64,000 nucleotides of DNA, taken from assembly GCF_014773395.1 (NCBI RefSeq), contig NZ_JACXAF010000003.1, positions 248,001-312,000 on the forward strand. Reading direction: 5' to 3'. Position 1 is the first letter of the stretch, and each line of letters starts with the position of its first letter. Source of the DNA: Neiella litorisoli. Lineage in GTDB: Bacteria; Pseudomonadota; Gammaproteobacteria; Enterobacterales; Neiellaceae. The translations under genes were made by a program, and so were the position numbers. Below, piece after piece: positions 1 through 7,404 of this stretch. Below the pieces are notes generated by a model. The model made no database searches and was not told the DNA's origin. It worked only from the letters and a program-made list of their open reading frames with translations.

Positions 1-56
1 TTACTGCTTAAGCTGAGCCGTTGCCAAGGATGGCACCCTTTTGAGGAGTGACCGCC

Positions 57-494
57 ATGAAGATCCGTGGAACCGCCGCCGCCTACTACAGCAACAGCCG
101 AAACCTTGGCGGCTTTATTGAAATGATTAAACCCAGCGCATTTAAACAATCACTTAAAAAGGCTGATGTCCGTTGTTTATCTGAGCATGACCCGCAGAAC
201 CTACTTGGGCGCACCAGCTCTGGGACGTTGCGGCTGCAAGATACTAAAACCGGTCTGCAGTTTGAATGCGACTTACCCGATACCACAACAGCCAATGACC
301 TATCGAAACTCATTGAGCGGGGCGACTTGCGAGGCTGTTCATTCCGTATGCGCGTCTTGAACTCAGAATGGGATTTTGCAGGCAAGGTGCCGCTGCGAAT
401 TGTGACCGAAGCAGAGATAGACGAAATCACCATGACCGCAACACCGGCTTATTTAGCCACTGACTGCGAGGTGATATCTGATGTGGCCGTTTAA
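57..494 (+). CDS. HK97-type prohead protease
   Basis: Phage head maturation protease of the HK97/S78 type, which cleaves scaffold from the major capsid protein during prohead assembly. The 145-residue product shows the family's His in SEHDPQNLLGR (His44) and Ser in RGCSFRM (Ser95). ATG 57 is chosen because GAGGAG at 43-48 lies eight bases before it; an in-frame GTG at 48 would add only three residues. It overlaps the portal gene by 14 bases, so the two are co-translated. It is the first gene in the window; the major capsid gene would be expected upstream, outside. Family assignment is firm; whether it belongs to a phage or a satellite is inferred from context. Confidence 0.85.
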   Translation: MKIRGTAAAYYSNSRNLGGFIEMIKPSAFKQSLKKADVRCLSEHDPQNLLGRTSSGTLRLQDTKTGLQFECDLPDTTTANDLSKLIERGDLRGCSFRMRVLNSEWDFAGKVPLRIVTEAEIDEITMTATPAYLATDCEVISDVAV

Positions 495-1521
495 GCAAAA
501 AGAAACCCGAAGCGCTTATACCTTACCTGAGCTTGAGGCATTGCTGGGAACGGCAAATAGTCGCTCTGGCGTGGCCGTTGATAGCTCTACGGCACAAGCA
601 TTAACTGCTGTGTTCTCTGCTGTCAGCTTTATCAGCAAAGGTGTTGCTGGCTATCCACTAAGCGCATCAACAAATGCGCTTGATGACGTGTTGAACCAAT
701 CCCCTGATGGCGTGATGACCGCCTACCATTGGCGCTCTGCTGTCATGCAAAACTTACTGCTGACCGGTAACGCATACAGCCGGTTACGCTGGAAGCGCAC
801 TGGTCAACTCGACAAGGTGGAGTTCTTACATTCAAGCAGGGTGAGTACCGTCATTGAGCCACCCCATAAGCTGAAAGGCTATTTGGTCGATGGCAAGCCT
901 GTAGGTCGCAGCAATATGCTGCACTTCAAGATCAATGCCTACGACGGGCTGGTGGGTAAAAGTCCGATAGGCGTTTGTCGTGAATCGGTGGGGCTAGGTT
1001 TAGCTCAACAGAACCAAGCCGCTGACCAAGTTAAAAATGGCCTACGGCCAAATGGGATCATTGAATTTCCGGCTGCGCTGGGGGCTACAGCAGGCCAAAA
1101 ATTCAGAGAGTCATTAAGCAAGCGGACAAGTGGTGACACGCTGATTCTGGAAGGTGGCGGAAGTTGGAAGTCAATCGCGCTAAGCAATGTTGACGCTGAA
1201 TTTCTGGAGTCGCGTCGATTCAGCGTTGATGAAGTTGCTCGCATGTTCAATCTGGACAAGATCTGGCTTCAAAACTCGCAACACGGCGCGCGTTATGACG
1301 AGTTGGGAGCCAGTCAAAAATCATTGCTCACTAACACGCTACAGCCTTACATGATTGAACTTGAATCAGAGCTTAGCTTGAAGTTGGGCCAGCCAATCGC
1401 ATTCAATCTGAGTGAGATCCAACGGTTAGACGTTAAGACTCGTTATGAGGCTTACAAGGCTGCGATTGATGCACAAATATTAAGCCCTGAAGAAGTTCGT
1501 CAACGGGAGGGTTTTAAATGA
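481..1521 (+). CDS. HK97-family phage portal protein
   Basis: Portal protein forming the dodecameric DNA entry ring at one capsid vertex. At 346 residues it is shorter than many HK97-family portals (about 400). The N-terminal part carries VDSSTAQALTAVFSAVSFIS (residues about 35-54), typical of the family start, followed by the MQNLLLTGNAYSRL segment and the C-terminal FSVDEVARMFNL helix region. The start overlaps the protease end; its own ATGA overlaps the next gene by four bases. Together with neighbours it makes a head module placed upstream of the terminase genes, the reverse of the usual TerS-TerL-portal-protease order. Confidence 0.85.
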   Translation: MWPFKQKETRSAYTLPELEALLGTANSRSGVAVDSSTAQALTAVFSAVSFISKGVAGYPLSASTNALDDVLNQSPDGVMTAYHWRSAVMQNLLLTGNAYSRLRWKRTGQLDKVEFLHSSRVSTVIEPPHKLKGYLVDGKPVGRSNMLHFKINAYDGLVGKSPIGVCRESVGLGLAQQNQAADQVKNGLRPNGIIEFPAALGATAGQKFRESLSKRTSGDTLILEGGGSWKSIALSNVDAEFLESRRFSVDEVARMFNLDKIWLQNSQHGARYDELGASQKSLLTNTLQPYMIELESELSLKLGQPIAFNLSEIQRLDVKTRYEAYKAAIDAQILSPEEVRQREGFK

Positions 1522-1880
1522 GTATTGACGATCCTTTCTTTCAAACAGGATGTGTCAGCCGCTATGTTAGCTTACGCGACGTAAAGCGACACTTAGGTTT
1601 AATGGATTCCTTTACTCTGGATGACGGATACCTATTAAATTTAATCGAGCAATGTGGTCAGGCGATAGATTTGTATTGTGGTACTCGGTTCTCAACGATG
1701 GAGCTTGAATCGCCGCCTAAAATATTGCAGTTAGCTACTCTGACTTATGTCGCAATTGCTTATCGTAATCGCGACATGATGCAAGGGGAAAACTCGCGAG
1801 CTATCGGCGCGGTCGGTAATTTGCCGAGGGCTGTTGCTGCAATAGTTGACCCATATAAGCAGCAACGTGGCGTATTCTAA
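1518..1880 (+). CDS. Phage head-tail connector/adaptor (gp6-like)
   Basis: Small, mostly helical protein of 120 residues resembling HK97 gp6-type adaptors that sit under the portal ring and join head to tail. Evidence is the typical pattern VKRHLGL near residue 22, a segment DDGYLLNLIEQCGQAIDLYC and a C-terminal helical LATLTYVAIAYRNRD stretch, plus its place directly after the portal (four-base ATGA overlap). Sequence signatures of this family are weak, so the call leans on context. It ends in TAATG, sharing one base with the HNH gene. Confidence 0.65.
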   Translation: MSIDDPFFQTGCVSRYVSLRDVKRHLGLMDSFTLDDGYLLNLIEQCGQAIDLYCGTRFSTMELESPPKILQLATLTYVAIAYRNRDMMQGENSRAIGAVGNLPRAVAAIVDPYKQQRGVF

Positions 1881-2287
1881 TGATTTACCGTTGCAACGCG
1901 CCTAATTGCGGCAAGCGAATATCACGCCATGACAACGGGCGTTGTATTGAGCATAAGCGCCAGTATCGAAGCGAGCGAAAGCAAAAGGCCGTGCAATACG
2001 GGCGGAAGTGGAAAGAAACCCGCGCTCGGTTCCTGCAACGCTACCCACTTTGTTGTGTCTGCTATCAGTTGCATGGCGTCATCACACCGGCTGACATGGT
2101 AGATCATATCGTCGCGCTTGATGATCGTAGCGATTATCAACAGTTGCATGACTTCGACAATCTAGCCCCGCTTTGCAATAAGCACCACAGCCACAAAACC
2201 CGCGATGTTGATCAGGGGGATATACCTGCTGATTACTTCAAAACTGAAATCGTAGACAAATTTAAGAGGCGTTATGAAGCGATGTGA
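1880..2287 (+). CDS. HNH endonuclease of the packaging module
   Basis: 135-residue HNH nuclease. Two likely zinc sites frame it: C5, C10, C22, H25 at the N-terminus and CCVC (58-61) with C99 near the HNH core. The catalytic DH (75-76), N94 and HH (102-103 in CNKHHSHKT) are present. In HK97-like phages and in capsid-forming satellites an HNH protein next to the terminase is needed for specific DNA cleavage during packaging. It sits between connector and TerS and overlaps TerS by 14 bases. The family is clear; the packaging role is inferred from position. Confidence 0.85.
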   Translation: MIYRCNAPNCGKRISRHDNGRCIEHKRQYRSERKQKAVQYGRKWKETRARFLQRYPLCCVCYQLHGVITPADMVDHIVALDDRSDYQQLHDFDNLAPLCNKHHSHKTRDVDQGDIPADYFKTEIVDKFKRRYEAM

Positions 2288-2618
2288 TCTAACGCTCGGT
2301 AAACTCGGGCGTAAAAAATGGCGGCAGTTTGCACCACTGCTAGAGCGAGAGTCGGCAACAGATGCTGATTTTGATTTGCTGGCCCAGTATTGCGTCAATA
2401 TTGACCTGATCCAACAGGCACAAGCTGACATCAACAAGAACGGCGTCAATGTGCTGAATTCCGCTGGTTCACTATGCGCCAATCCTGCAACTAAGGTCTT
2501 ATCAGCCAGCCAGCGTAACAACCTGCAAATTGTGCGTGACCTAAACCTAACCGCACTCAGTCAGCGAAAGAACCCGACCAAGGGCGATGACGCCGATCTC
2601 GATGAGCTGTTGGGATGA
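2274..2618 (+). CDS. Phage terminase small subunit (P27-like)
   Basis: 114 residues; small terminase subunit that recognises the packaging start on DNA and feeds it to TerL. The visible pattern is a helix-rich N-terminus (LGRKKWRQFAPLLERE), then a central DADFDLLAQYCVNIDLI helix and a C-terminal tail NLTALSQRKNPTKGDD, typical of the P27 group. The gene overlaps HNH upstream by 14 bases and TerL downstream by ATGA. Recognition rests on pattern and on its fixed position before TerL. Confidence 0.75.
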   Translation: MKRCDLTLGKLGRKKWRQFAPLLERESATDADFDLLAQYCVNIDLIQQAQADINKNGVNVLNSAGSLCANPATKVLSASQRNNLQIVRDLNLTALSQRKNPTKGDDADLDELLG

Positions 2619-4246
2619 AGCTTTACCACCAATACGCCGCAGACGTTAAGGCCGGAGCAATTCCGGTCTGCAACGCCATTCAGCAAGCCGTTGATCGTTG
2701 GTTTGCAGACTTCGAGCGCGGCGATTTGTTGTTTGATGAGCAAGCCGCAGATCGAACTATCAAGTTTGCTGGCTTATGCCGACACGTCAAAGGCCCGTTA
2801 CACGGTCAGCCGTTTAAGGTCGAGCCGTGGCAGGCGTGGATTTTGGCGAATATCGTTGGCTGGAAGTGGGCCGACAGCGGATTGCGCCGGTTCCGTGAGG
2901 TTTCAATTTGGGTGCCACGGAAAAACGGTAAATCTTTTCTTGCTTCGGTAATTGCAGATTACTTCCTGCTAGCTGACAGCTCCCAGCATGACATTTTCAG
3001 CTACGCCAGCACCAGCGAGCAAGCGCGGATCGTATTTGATGCCGCCAAACAGATGGTCGGTTATTCAAAACCGATGAAGCAACGCGCCCAAGTTTACGCC
3101 CACTACATAGACGACCCCAAGACCAACAGCCGATTTAAACCAATGGCGTTTAAGTCGAGCAGCGCCGAAGGGCTAAACCCGTCAGTGGCAATCGCTGACG
3201 AAATCCATGTTCATGCTGATGGAACCATGTTCGACACCATGGCGCTAGGTATGGGCGCACGACCCGAAGCGCTCCACCTTGTTATTTCAACCGCTGGCTC
3301 GAATATGGCCAGCTTCGGTTATGAGTATTACCAACAATGCAAAGCAGCAAACGCAGACTCAACATTTACAGCATGTTACGAGCTAGACGATCCCGAAAGT
3401 GCCGACGATGAAACCCAATGGCTAAAGGCCAACCCCAATCTGGGCGTGTCGGTATTCGTCGAGGAATTACGCGACACCATGGCAAAAGCCACCAGCTCAC
3501 CGGCTCGATACAACGAGATTTTGGTTAAGCGTTTCAACGTGTGGCGCAATGGCGATCAGGAATTTGTAACACATAAACAATGGCAGGATTGCTACGACCC
3601 TGAATGCGTTGAAGCGTGGAGCGACACATTGCCCACTTATATAGGTGTTGATTTATCCAACGTCAGTGACATAACCGCCGTTTGGCTAGTCCAGCCAACT
3701 GGCGCAACTGGGGAAGTAAGGACCAAGGGCTTTTGCTACCTACCCGAAGCCGCATTGGAGCGGGGTAGAAAGAATGCCGACTTCTACAACCTGATGCACC
3801 GACAAAACCGGCTCAGAGTGACCAAGGGCACAACCGTTGATTATGGGCAGATAGAGCGCGACATACTGGCGCTATGTGAACAGCACAATGTGATCAGCTT
3901 GGCTTTCGACCCGTGGAACGCCAGCAACATGATCACTAGGCTAGAGGCCCAAGGCATAGAAACCGAGCAAGTGAGGCAGGGCTTTGCCACGCAGTCACCC
4001 GTCACTAAGTCCCTGCAAACAGCAATTCTGCAACAGGCCGTTAAGCACGATGGCAACCCACTGTTAACTTGGGCGATTGGTAATTGTGTGCTGGATACCG
4101 ACGCCGCAGCCAACGTCAAACCAACCAAGGCAAAAAGCCAGAACAAAATAGACCCATTGGCCGCACTGCTTAATGCATACCGAACTTGGATGCTTGAGCA
4201 GGAAACGGCAACGCCTGAGATTCATTTAGTGGAGATGCTGTGGTGA
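2615..4246 (+). CDS. Phage terminase large subunit
   Basis: 543-residue DNA packaging motor. The ATPase half has a Walker A-like PRKNGKS (101-107) and a Walker B with catalytic Glu in VAIADEIH; the nuclease half begins at YIGVDLSNVSDITAVW with acidic metal ligands. Full length, no break. It is the last recognisable gene of the head module: after its stop there is no tail or lysis gene, only about 850 bases of mainly non-coding DNA before tRNA-Pro. This right-hand boundary is what suggests a satellite island instead of a complete prophage, although the left part lies outside the window. Confidence 0.93.
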   Translation: MKLYHQYAADVKAGAIPVCNAIQQAVDRWFADFERGDLLFDEQAADRTIKFAGLCRHVKGPLHGQPFKVEPWQAWILANIVGWKWADSGLRRFREVSIWVPRKNGKSFLASVIADYFLLADSSQHDIFSYASTSEQARIVFDAAKQMVGYSKPMKQRAQVYAHYIDDPKTNSRFKPMAFKSSSAEGLNPSVAIADEIHVHADGTMFDTMALGMGARPEALHLVISTAGSNMASFGYEYYQQCKAANADSTFTACYELDDPESADDETQWLKANPNLGVSVFVEELRDTMAKATSSPARYNEILVKRFNVWRNGDQEFVTHKQWQDCYDPECVEAWSDTLPTYIGVDLSNVSDITAVWLVQPTGATGEVRTKGFCYLPEAALERGRKNADFYNLMHRQNRLRVTKGTTVDYGQIERDILALCEQHNVISLAFDPWNASNMITRLEAQGIETEQVRQGFATQSPVTKSLQTAILQQAVKHDGNPLLTWAIGNCVLDTDAAANVKPTKAKSQNKIDPLAALLNAYRTWMLEQETATPEIHLVEMLW

Positions 4247-4657
4247 TGCACCAGTGGTGGCTGGATATACATACATGCCGATAATTTGCTTATAAGGGGC
4301 TATATAAGCAATTCTTAGTGATTTCGTACTTATGTAAGGGTAAGTATGCATATTGCCTTAGAGTGGCTTCATGTTCGAAATAAGCGAGTGTGTTGTTTGA
4401 AATCGCTTGTATTTGGTGGATTTGTTGGATAACGTTCATATTGTTTCGGAGTAAAACGGCGGGGGCTAATCTCAGAGCCCAACTGGGGGTACTAATTGGG
4501 TGTTTCTGGATTTTGTGTCATCTAGCTAACCGATGACATACACCCATCAAAAAATTGCGTAGTGGAAAACTCTGATTAAGTCAGATTTTAGTTTGCATTA
4601 GGTTTGCAACAGCGCCATCATCGGTTGCAAGCAAGGGTATTTCAGCAAAAATGAAAA

Positions 4658-4683
4658 AGCCGCTCGATATGCTCGGAGCGGCT
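4658..4683 (-). terminator. Hairpin with T-tract on minus strand
   Basis: Perfect 8-base stem AGCCGCTC/GAGCGGCT with a 10-base loop. Read on the minus strand it is followed by TTTTT (4654-4658), the form of an intrinsic terminator. No minus-strand protein gene lies directly before it; the candidate transcripts are tRNA-Pro read-through or an unannotated RNA starting between about 4740 and 5097. Confidence 0.55.
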
Positions 4684-4802
4684 CTTGGGAGGTGCAAAAC
4701 ATCAGAGCTACGTGCAGGGCTGCCACCCTGTGGTGTTTAACCTGTTGTTGTGCAAGGCAATTTATGCGTGTGAGCGTAATATATATATATTGCCTTAGTG
4801 GC

Positions 4803-4808
4803 TATAAT
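4803..4808 (+). promoter_or_regulatory. Possible -10 box for the small ORF
   Basis: An exact TATAAT lies 50 bases before the 36-codon ORF, after an AT-rich tract. No good -35 box is seen at 16-18 bases upstream, so this is only a candidate promoter. Confidence 0.3.
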
Positions 4809-4858
4809 ATAGCGGATTTGCTGTCTTGCGCAATCAATAATATGAGTAGTAACTCAAC

Positions 4859-4969
4859 ATGAAAATTTTGAGAAAAATTTTGGAGCTACTTAATAAATCT
4901 AAGATGGTTGTTATCGCAGTAAAGCGATTAGCAGAAGCTGTTGTAGATTTGTTTAACTCGCTCTTTTAG
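4859..4969 (+). CDS. Small hydrophobic peptide ORF, unknown
   Basis: 36-codon ORF starting MKILRKILELLNKS and ending AVVDLFNSLF: a Lys/Arg-rich N-terminus, alternating hydrophobic residues and no Cys, giving a short amphipathic or membrane-active helix. It is followed 22 bases later by a strong terminator and preceded by an exact -10 box, so it may be a real monocistronic unit. No clear ribosome site is seen. It resembles in style (not in sequence I can name) small membrane peptides such as type I toxins carried on mobile DNA. Coding status is uncertain. Confidence 0.35.
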   Translation: MKILRKILELLNKSKMVVIAVKRLAEAVVDLFNSLF

Positions 4970-4991
4970 CGGTAAGCAGTTGAAATGATCA

Positions 4992-5023
4992 AAGGGAGGC
5001 CTTACTAGCCTTCCTTTTTTTTT
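4992..5023 (+). terminator. Intrinsic terminator after small ORF
   Basis: Nine-base stem AAGGGAGGC / GCCTTCCTT (one G-T pair) with a 7-base loop, running into a tract of Ts up to 5023. It closes the plus-strand transcript of the island end, directly before the repeats and tRNA. Confidence 0.85.
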
Positions 5024-5028
5024 GCATA

Positions 5029-5052
5029 ATTAGTCATGCAATTAGTCATGCA
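5029..5052. repeat. Exact 12-base tandem repeat beside tRNA-Pro
   Basis: ATTAGTCATGCA occurs twice back to back (5029-5040 and 5041-5052), 45 bases from the tRNA 3' end. Short direct repeats next to the core site are typical arm sites for tyrosine integrases or Xis proteins; that role is inferred only from position. Confidence 0.6.
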
Positions 5053-5097
5053 CCATAAATAGAAAAGTCCTAGCCGAAGCTAAGCCTTTGAATTTGA

Positions 5098-5174
5098 TGG
5101 TCTCCACGGCAGGATTTGAACCTGCGACCCCCGACACCCCATGACGGTGCGCTACCAGGCTGCGCTACGTGGAG
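5098..5174 (-). tRNA. tRNA-Pro (anticodon GGG)
   Basis: 77 bases folding as a cloverleaf: acceptor CTCCACG/CGTGGAG, D stem GCGC/GCGC, anticodon loop ATGGGGT with GGG (5138-5140 on the plus strand as CCC), T stem GCAGG/CCTGC with TTCAAAT loop, discriminator A and an encoded CCA at 5098-5100. It closely matches E. coli proL in its D and anticodon arms. The 3' end points toward the integrated element, making it the probable attachment site. Confidence 0.97.
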
Positions 5175-5186
5175 ACAAGAGCAGCT

Positions 5187-5214
5187 ATCTTATTCAGTTT
5201 GCTAGGAATTGCAA
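5187..5214 (-). promoter_or_regulatory. Probable tRNA-Pro promoter
   Basis: Reading the minus strand, TTGCAA (5214-5209) and TAAGAT (5192-5187) are spaced by 16 bases and lie 13 bases before the mature tRNA 5' end. Reasonable sigma70 match; start site not shown. Confidence 0.5.
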
Positions 5215-5255
5215 GCGTCTAGATAGCAACTCAGGTTTGATTGCTCGACCTTTAA

Positions 5256-7082
5256 TCAATCGGTATCGCGGCCGGTGAAACGCTGCATTTCTCGCACCGC
5301 ATTTGCCATCGGCGCAATGCGCAATAGCTCATTGGGTTTACGCTGCATGTTGTTGTCGTAAATTTCATAGTCGCCAAATTTATAAACCAGTGTCAGCCGG
5401 TCACGCTCGACCACGGCAAACGTACTTTGGCGGCCGAGTAGCAGCCATTGATGGGTTTGTTGGCCGAGCATTGATAGACCGCTGCTGATATCGCTACTGC
5501 TGACTGCCTGCGAGCTCAGTAAATTAGCCAAAGTGGCGGAAATATCATAGTGGCTGCTAAGGCTAGAGTGAACTTTGGGCGCAATACCTGCTCCGGCCAT
5601 GATGAATGGCACGTGAGCAATATCATCCAAAATATCCGATCGTGACTTGCTTGCAGTGACTTGGTCTGAGGCCCATCCCGAATCACTGGTGATAATCAGA
5701 ATGGTGTTGTCGAAGTCGATGTTGTTGGCAACATAATTAATCAATTGATCGGTATGCAATACCGCATTTTTATAGCGGTTCTGCAATGCTAGGGTATCCA
5801 TTTCGGCTTCTTCATCCAGCAACAGCACGCCTTCTAAATCGGGCTGGAATGGGTTGCTGAAGCCTGGAGGAGTCGCAAAGCGCTCGACCCCCATCAAGTT
5901 GATTAAGTGGAAACTGGGTTGCTCGCTATGAGCTTGGTAGTGTTTTTGCCAGTGGTGCAAGGTTGCTGTGTCGGCAATCGCCGCGTTAACCCGCTGCGTT
6001 GGAATATAGTGATTAGCAAAGTCTCGCAATAAATGACTGCTGTCAGCAATTTTTCGGGTCGAAAATAGCGCTAAATCATAGCCATTATCAGCTAGCCAAG
6101 ACGTTAAAAACGGCTTGCTTTGGGCATAGGATGCAAGCTTGCTGTAGGTCGCCGGAATACCATAGAGAATGCCAAACATGGCATCATCGTGGCTTTTGGC
6201 GGTGGCAAAGTAGTTGTTTGCCCACAAGCTGCGACGCGCCAAACTGGTGGTGTATGGCATGTTGGTACTATTGAGCATATCTGCTTGTAAAGACGACACC
6301 ACCACAATGACAACATTGGTAGCCTGATCGGGCACTGCTGAGGGTTGGGCTAACGGATATTGAAAGCGGACATTGAGTTCTGCGTCACTGGCTGAATCAG
6401 ATGTACTGATCCCCCATTTATTCAGGGTGGTTTTGGCCGTTAGCGGAAATGACAACGGAAAGAAGTCTTGTTGCCGAGTAATGCCCGAATAGCCAGCGAC
6501 GTCTGCTGCTGCATGGGCGAAGTTGTAGATGAAAAAGCAACTGAAGAACACTTGGGTGAGGCGTTTGCCTAAAGCTCGACGAGAGCGACTTTCACGCCAG
6601 CGGCTGATCCAGTTAGCGACCGCGATTTGCAACACCAAAATGAGCGCTACAACGGCGAGCGATTTCCACCAAACCACCTGTAATTGGTCACTCTGCGAGT
6701 TGAACATTAACTCAAACAGCAGCGGGTTACTGTGGATCCCGAGTTCAGCGTAAAACTCGCAATCGAGCAGCAATAAACTCTGCGCGAGGGTAGCAATAAT
6801 AATGGCTAGGGTTCGATAAACCCGCCACCAAGGCACCACGAAGGCGAGTGGAAAGAGCGTTGCAACAAAGCCTGCAAAGAACAGAAAGGCGAAATGGCCC
6901 ATCATGTAAGTGAGCAGGTACAGGTTGTCCAATACATTGGTTGGCCAGCCGCCCGCGATGGCATAGCGGATCCCGACCGAGATTGCGATCAGAATATTGA
7001 CGAAGGTAAACCAGTGCCCCCAACCAACGATGGTTGATACTTTTTCCCTATAGTTACTTTGCAACGTCCGCTCTCTTACCAA
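5256..7082 (-). CDS. yejM: Inner-membrane LPS regulator YejM/LapC/PbgA
   Basis: 608-residue inner-membrane protein of the DUF3413 plus sulfatase-like type. In E. coli this protein (YejM, LapC, PbgA) senses LPS and controls LpxC turnover through LapB. The N-terminus REKVSTIVGWGHWFTFVNIL and five hydrophobic segments within the first about 190 residues match the membrane part; the periplasmic part (from about residue 250) has the alkaline-phosphatase fold pattern, including TILIITSDSGWASD. The start is TTG at 7082; no ATG is found before the conserved region. yejL lies 34 bases upstream on the same strand, as in E. coli. Slightly longer than the 586-residue E. coli protein. Confidence 0.93.
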   Translation of the reverse strand: MVRERTLQSNYREKVSTIVGWGHWFTFVNILIAISVGIRYAIAGGWPTNVLDNLYLLTYMMGHFAFLFFAGFVATLFPLAFVVPWWRVYRTLAIIIATLAQSLLLLDCEFYAELGIHSNPLLFELMFNSQSDQLQVVWWKSLAVVALILVLQIAVANWISRWRESRSRRALGKRLTQVFFSCFFIYNFAHAAADVAGYSGITRQQDFFPLSFPLTAKTTLNKWGISTSDSASDAELNVRFQYPLAQPSAVPDQATNVVIVVVSSLQADMLNSTNMPYTTSLARRSLWANNYFATAKSHDDAMFGILYGIPATYSKLASYAQSKPFLTSWLADNGYDLALFSTRKIADSSHLLRDFANHYIPTQRVNAAIADTATLHHWQKHYQAHSEQPSFHLINLMGVERFATPPGFSNPFQPDLEGVLLLDEEAEMDTLALQNRYKNAVLHTDQLINYVANNIDFDNTILIITSDSGWASDQVTASKSRSDILDDIAHVPFIMAGAGIAPKVHSSLSSHYDISATLANLLSSQAVSSSDISSGLSMLGQQTHQWLLLGRQSTFAVVERDRLTLVYKFGDYEIYDNNMQRKPNELLRIAPMANAVREMQRFTGRDTD

Positions 7083-7116
7083 ATATTAATTGTGATTTCA
7101 GCGCTTTCCTGCGTGT

Positions 7117-7329
7117 TTAAGATACAGCTTGTTTAAGCACAGAACAAAATTGTTCGGTTAATACTTGCTTTTGGGCTGCCGGAACCCGTTCGGCCATAAT
7201 TTGGCTCACCATATTGCCGAGCACCATCAATTCTAAATCGATGGGAGCTTGATGCTTACTAAACACTTGTGACAGCTCGGCCATCAGCGATTCTACTTGT
7301 TGGTTGGAGTACTTTGATTGAATTGGCAT
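7117..7329 (-). CDS. yejL: UPF0352 protein YejL
   Basis: 70-residue cytosolic protein of the UPF0352 family; start MPIQSKYSNQQVESLMAEL and the following ...VLGNMVSQIMAERVP are diagnostic. Function is unknown. It always sits between yejK and yejM, here divergent from yejK and just upstream of yejM in one transcript. The 75-base gap to yejK must hold both promoters. Confidence 0.93.
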   Translation of the reverse strand: MPIQSKYSNQQVESLMAELSQVFSKHQAPIDLELMVLGNMVSQIMAERVPAAQKQVLTEQFCSVLKQAVS

Positions 7330-7404
7330 TGAGGGATTTTCACTTTGTAAATACAGCTTCTAGTGTAACATAGCGAGCCGTGAATCAATCTCCGGACTAT
7401 TGCT

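Larger units (their letters stand above)
4247..5097. other. Right end of integrated element, mostly non-coding
   Basis: About 850 bases between TerL and tRNA-Pro with no long ORF. It holds nested inverted repeats near 4497-4545 (GGGTGT/ACACCC outside, TGTCAT/ATGACA inside), a terminator-shaped hairpin on the minus strand, an AT-rich stretch with an alternating TA run near 4780-4790, a 36-codon ORF with its own terminator, and a 12-base exact tandem repeat at 5029-5052. The tRNA 3' end faces this region, as expected where an integrase has used the tRNA gene as target. The matching left att copy would be outside the window. Confidence 0.6.

Noticed and set aside
1-4246. Calling the first genes a complete prophage
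   Set aside because: Only head and packaging genes are visible; no tail, lysis or lysogeny gene is in the window.
4497-4545. Nested inverted repeats after TerL as a terminator
   Set aside because: Arms are interrupted and no T-tract follows; only described within the non-coding region.
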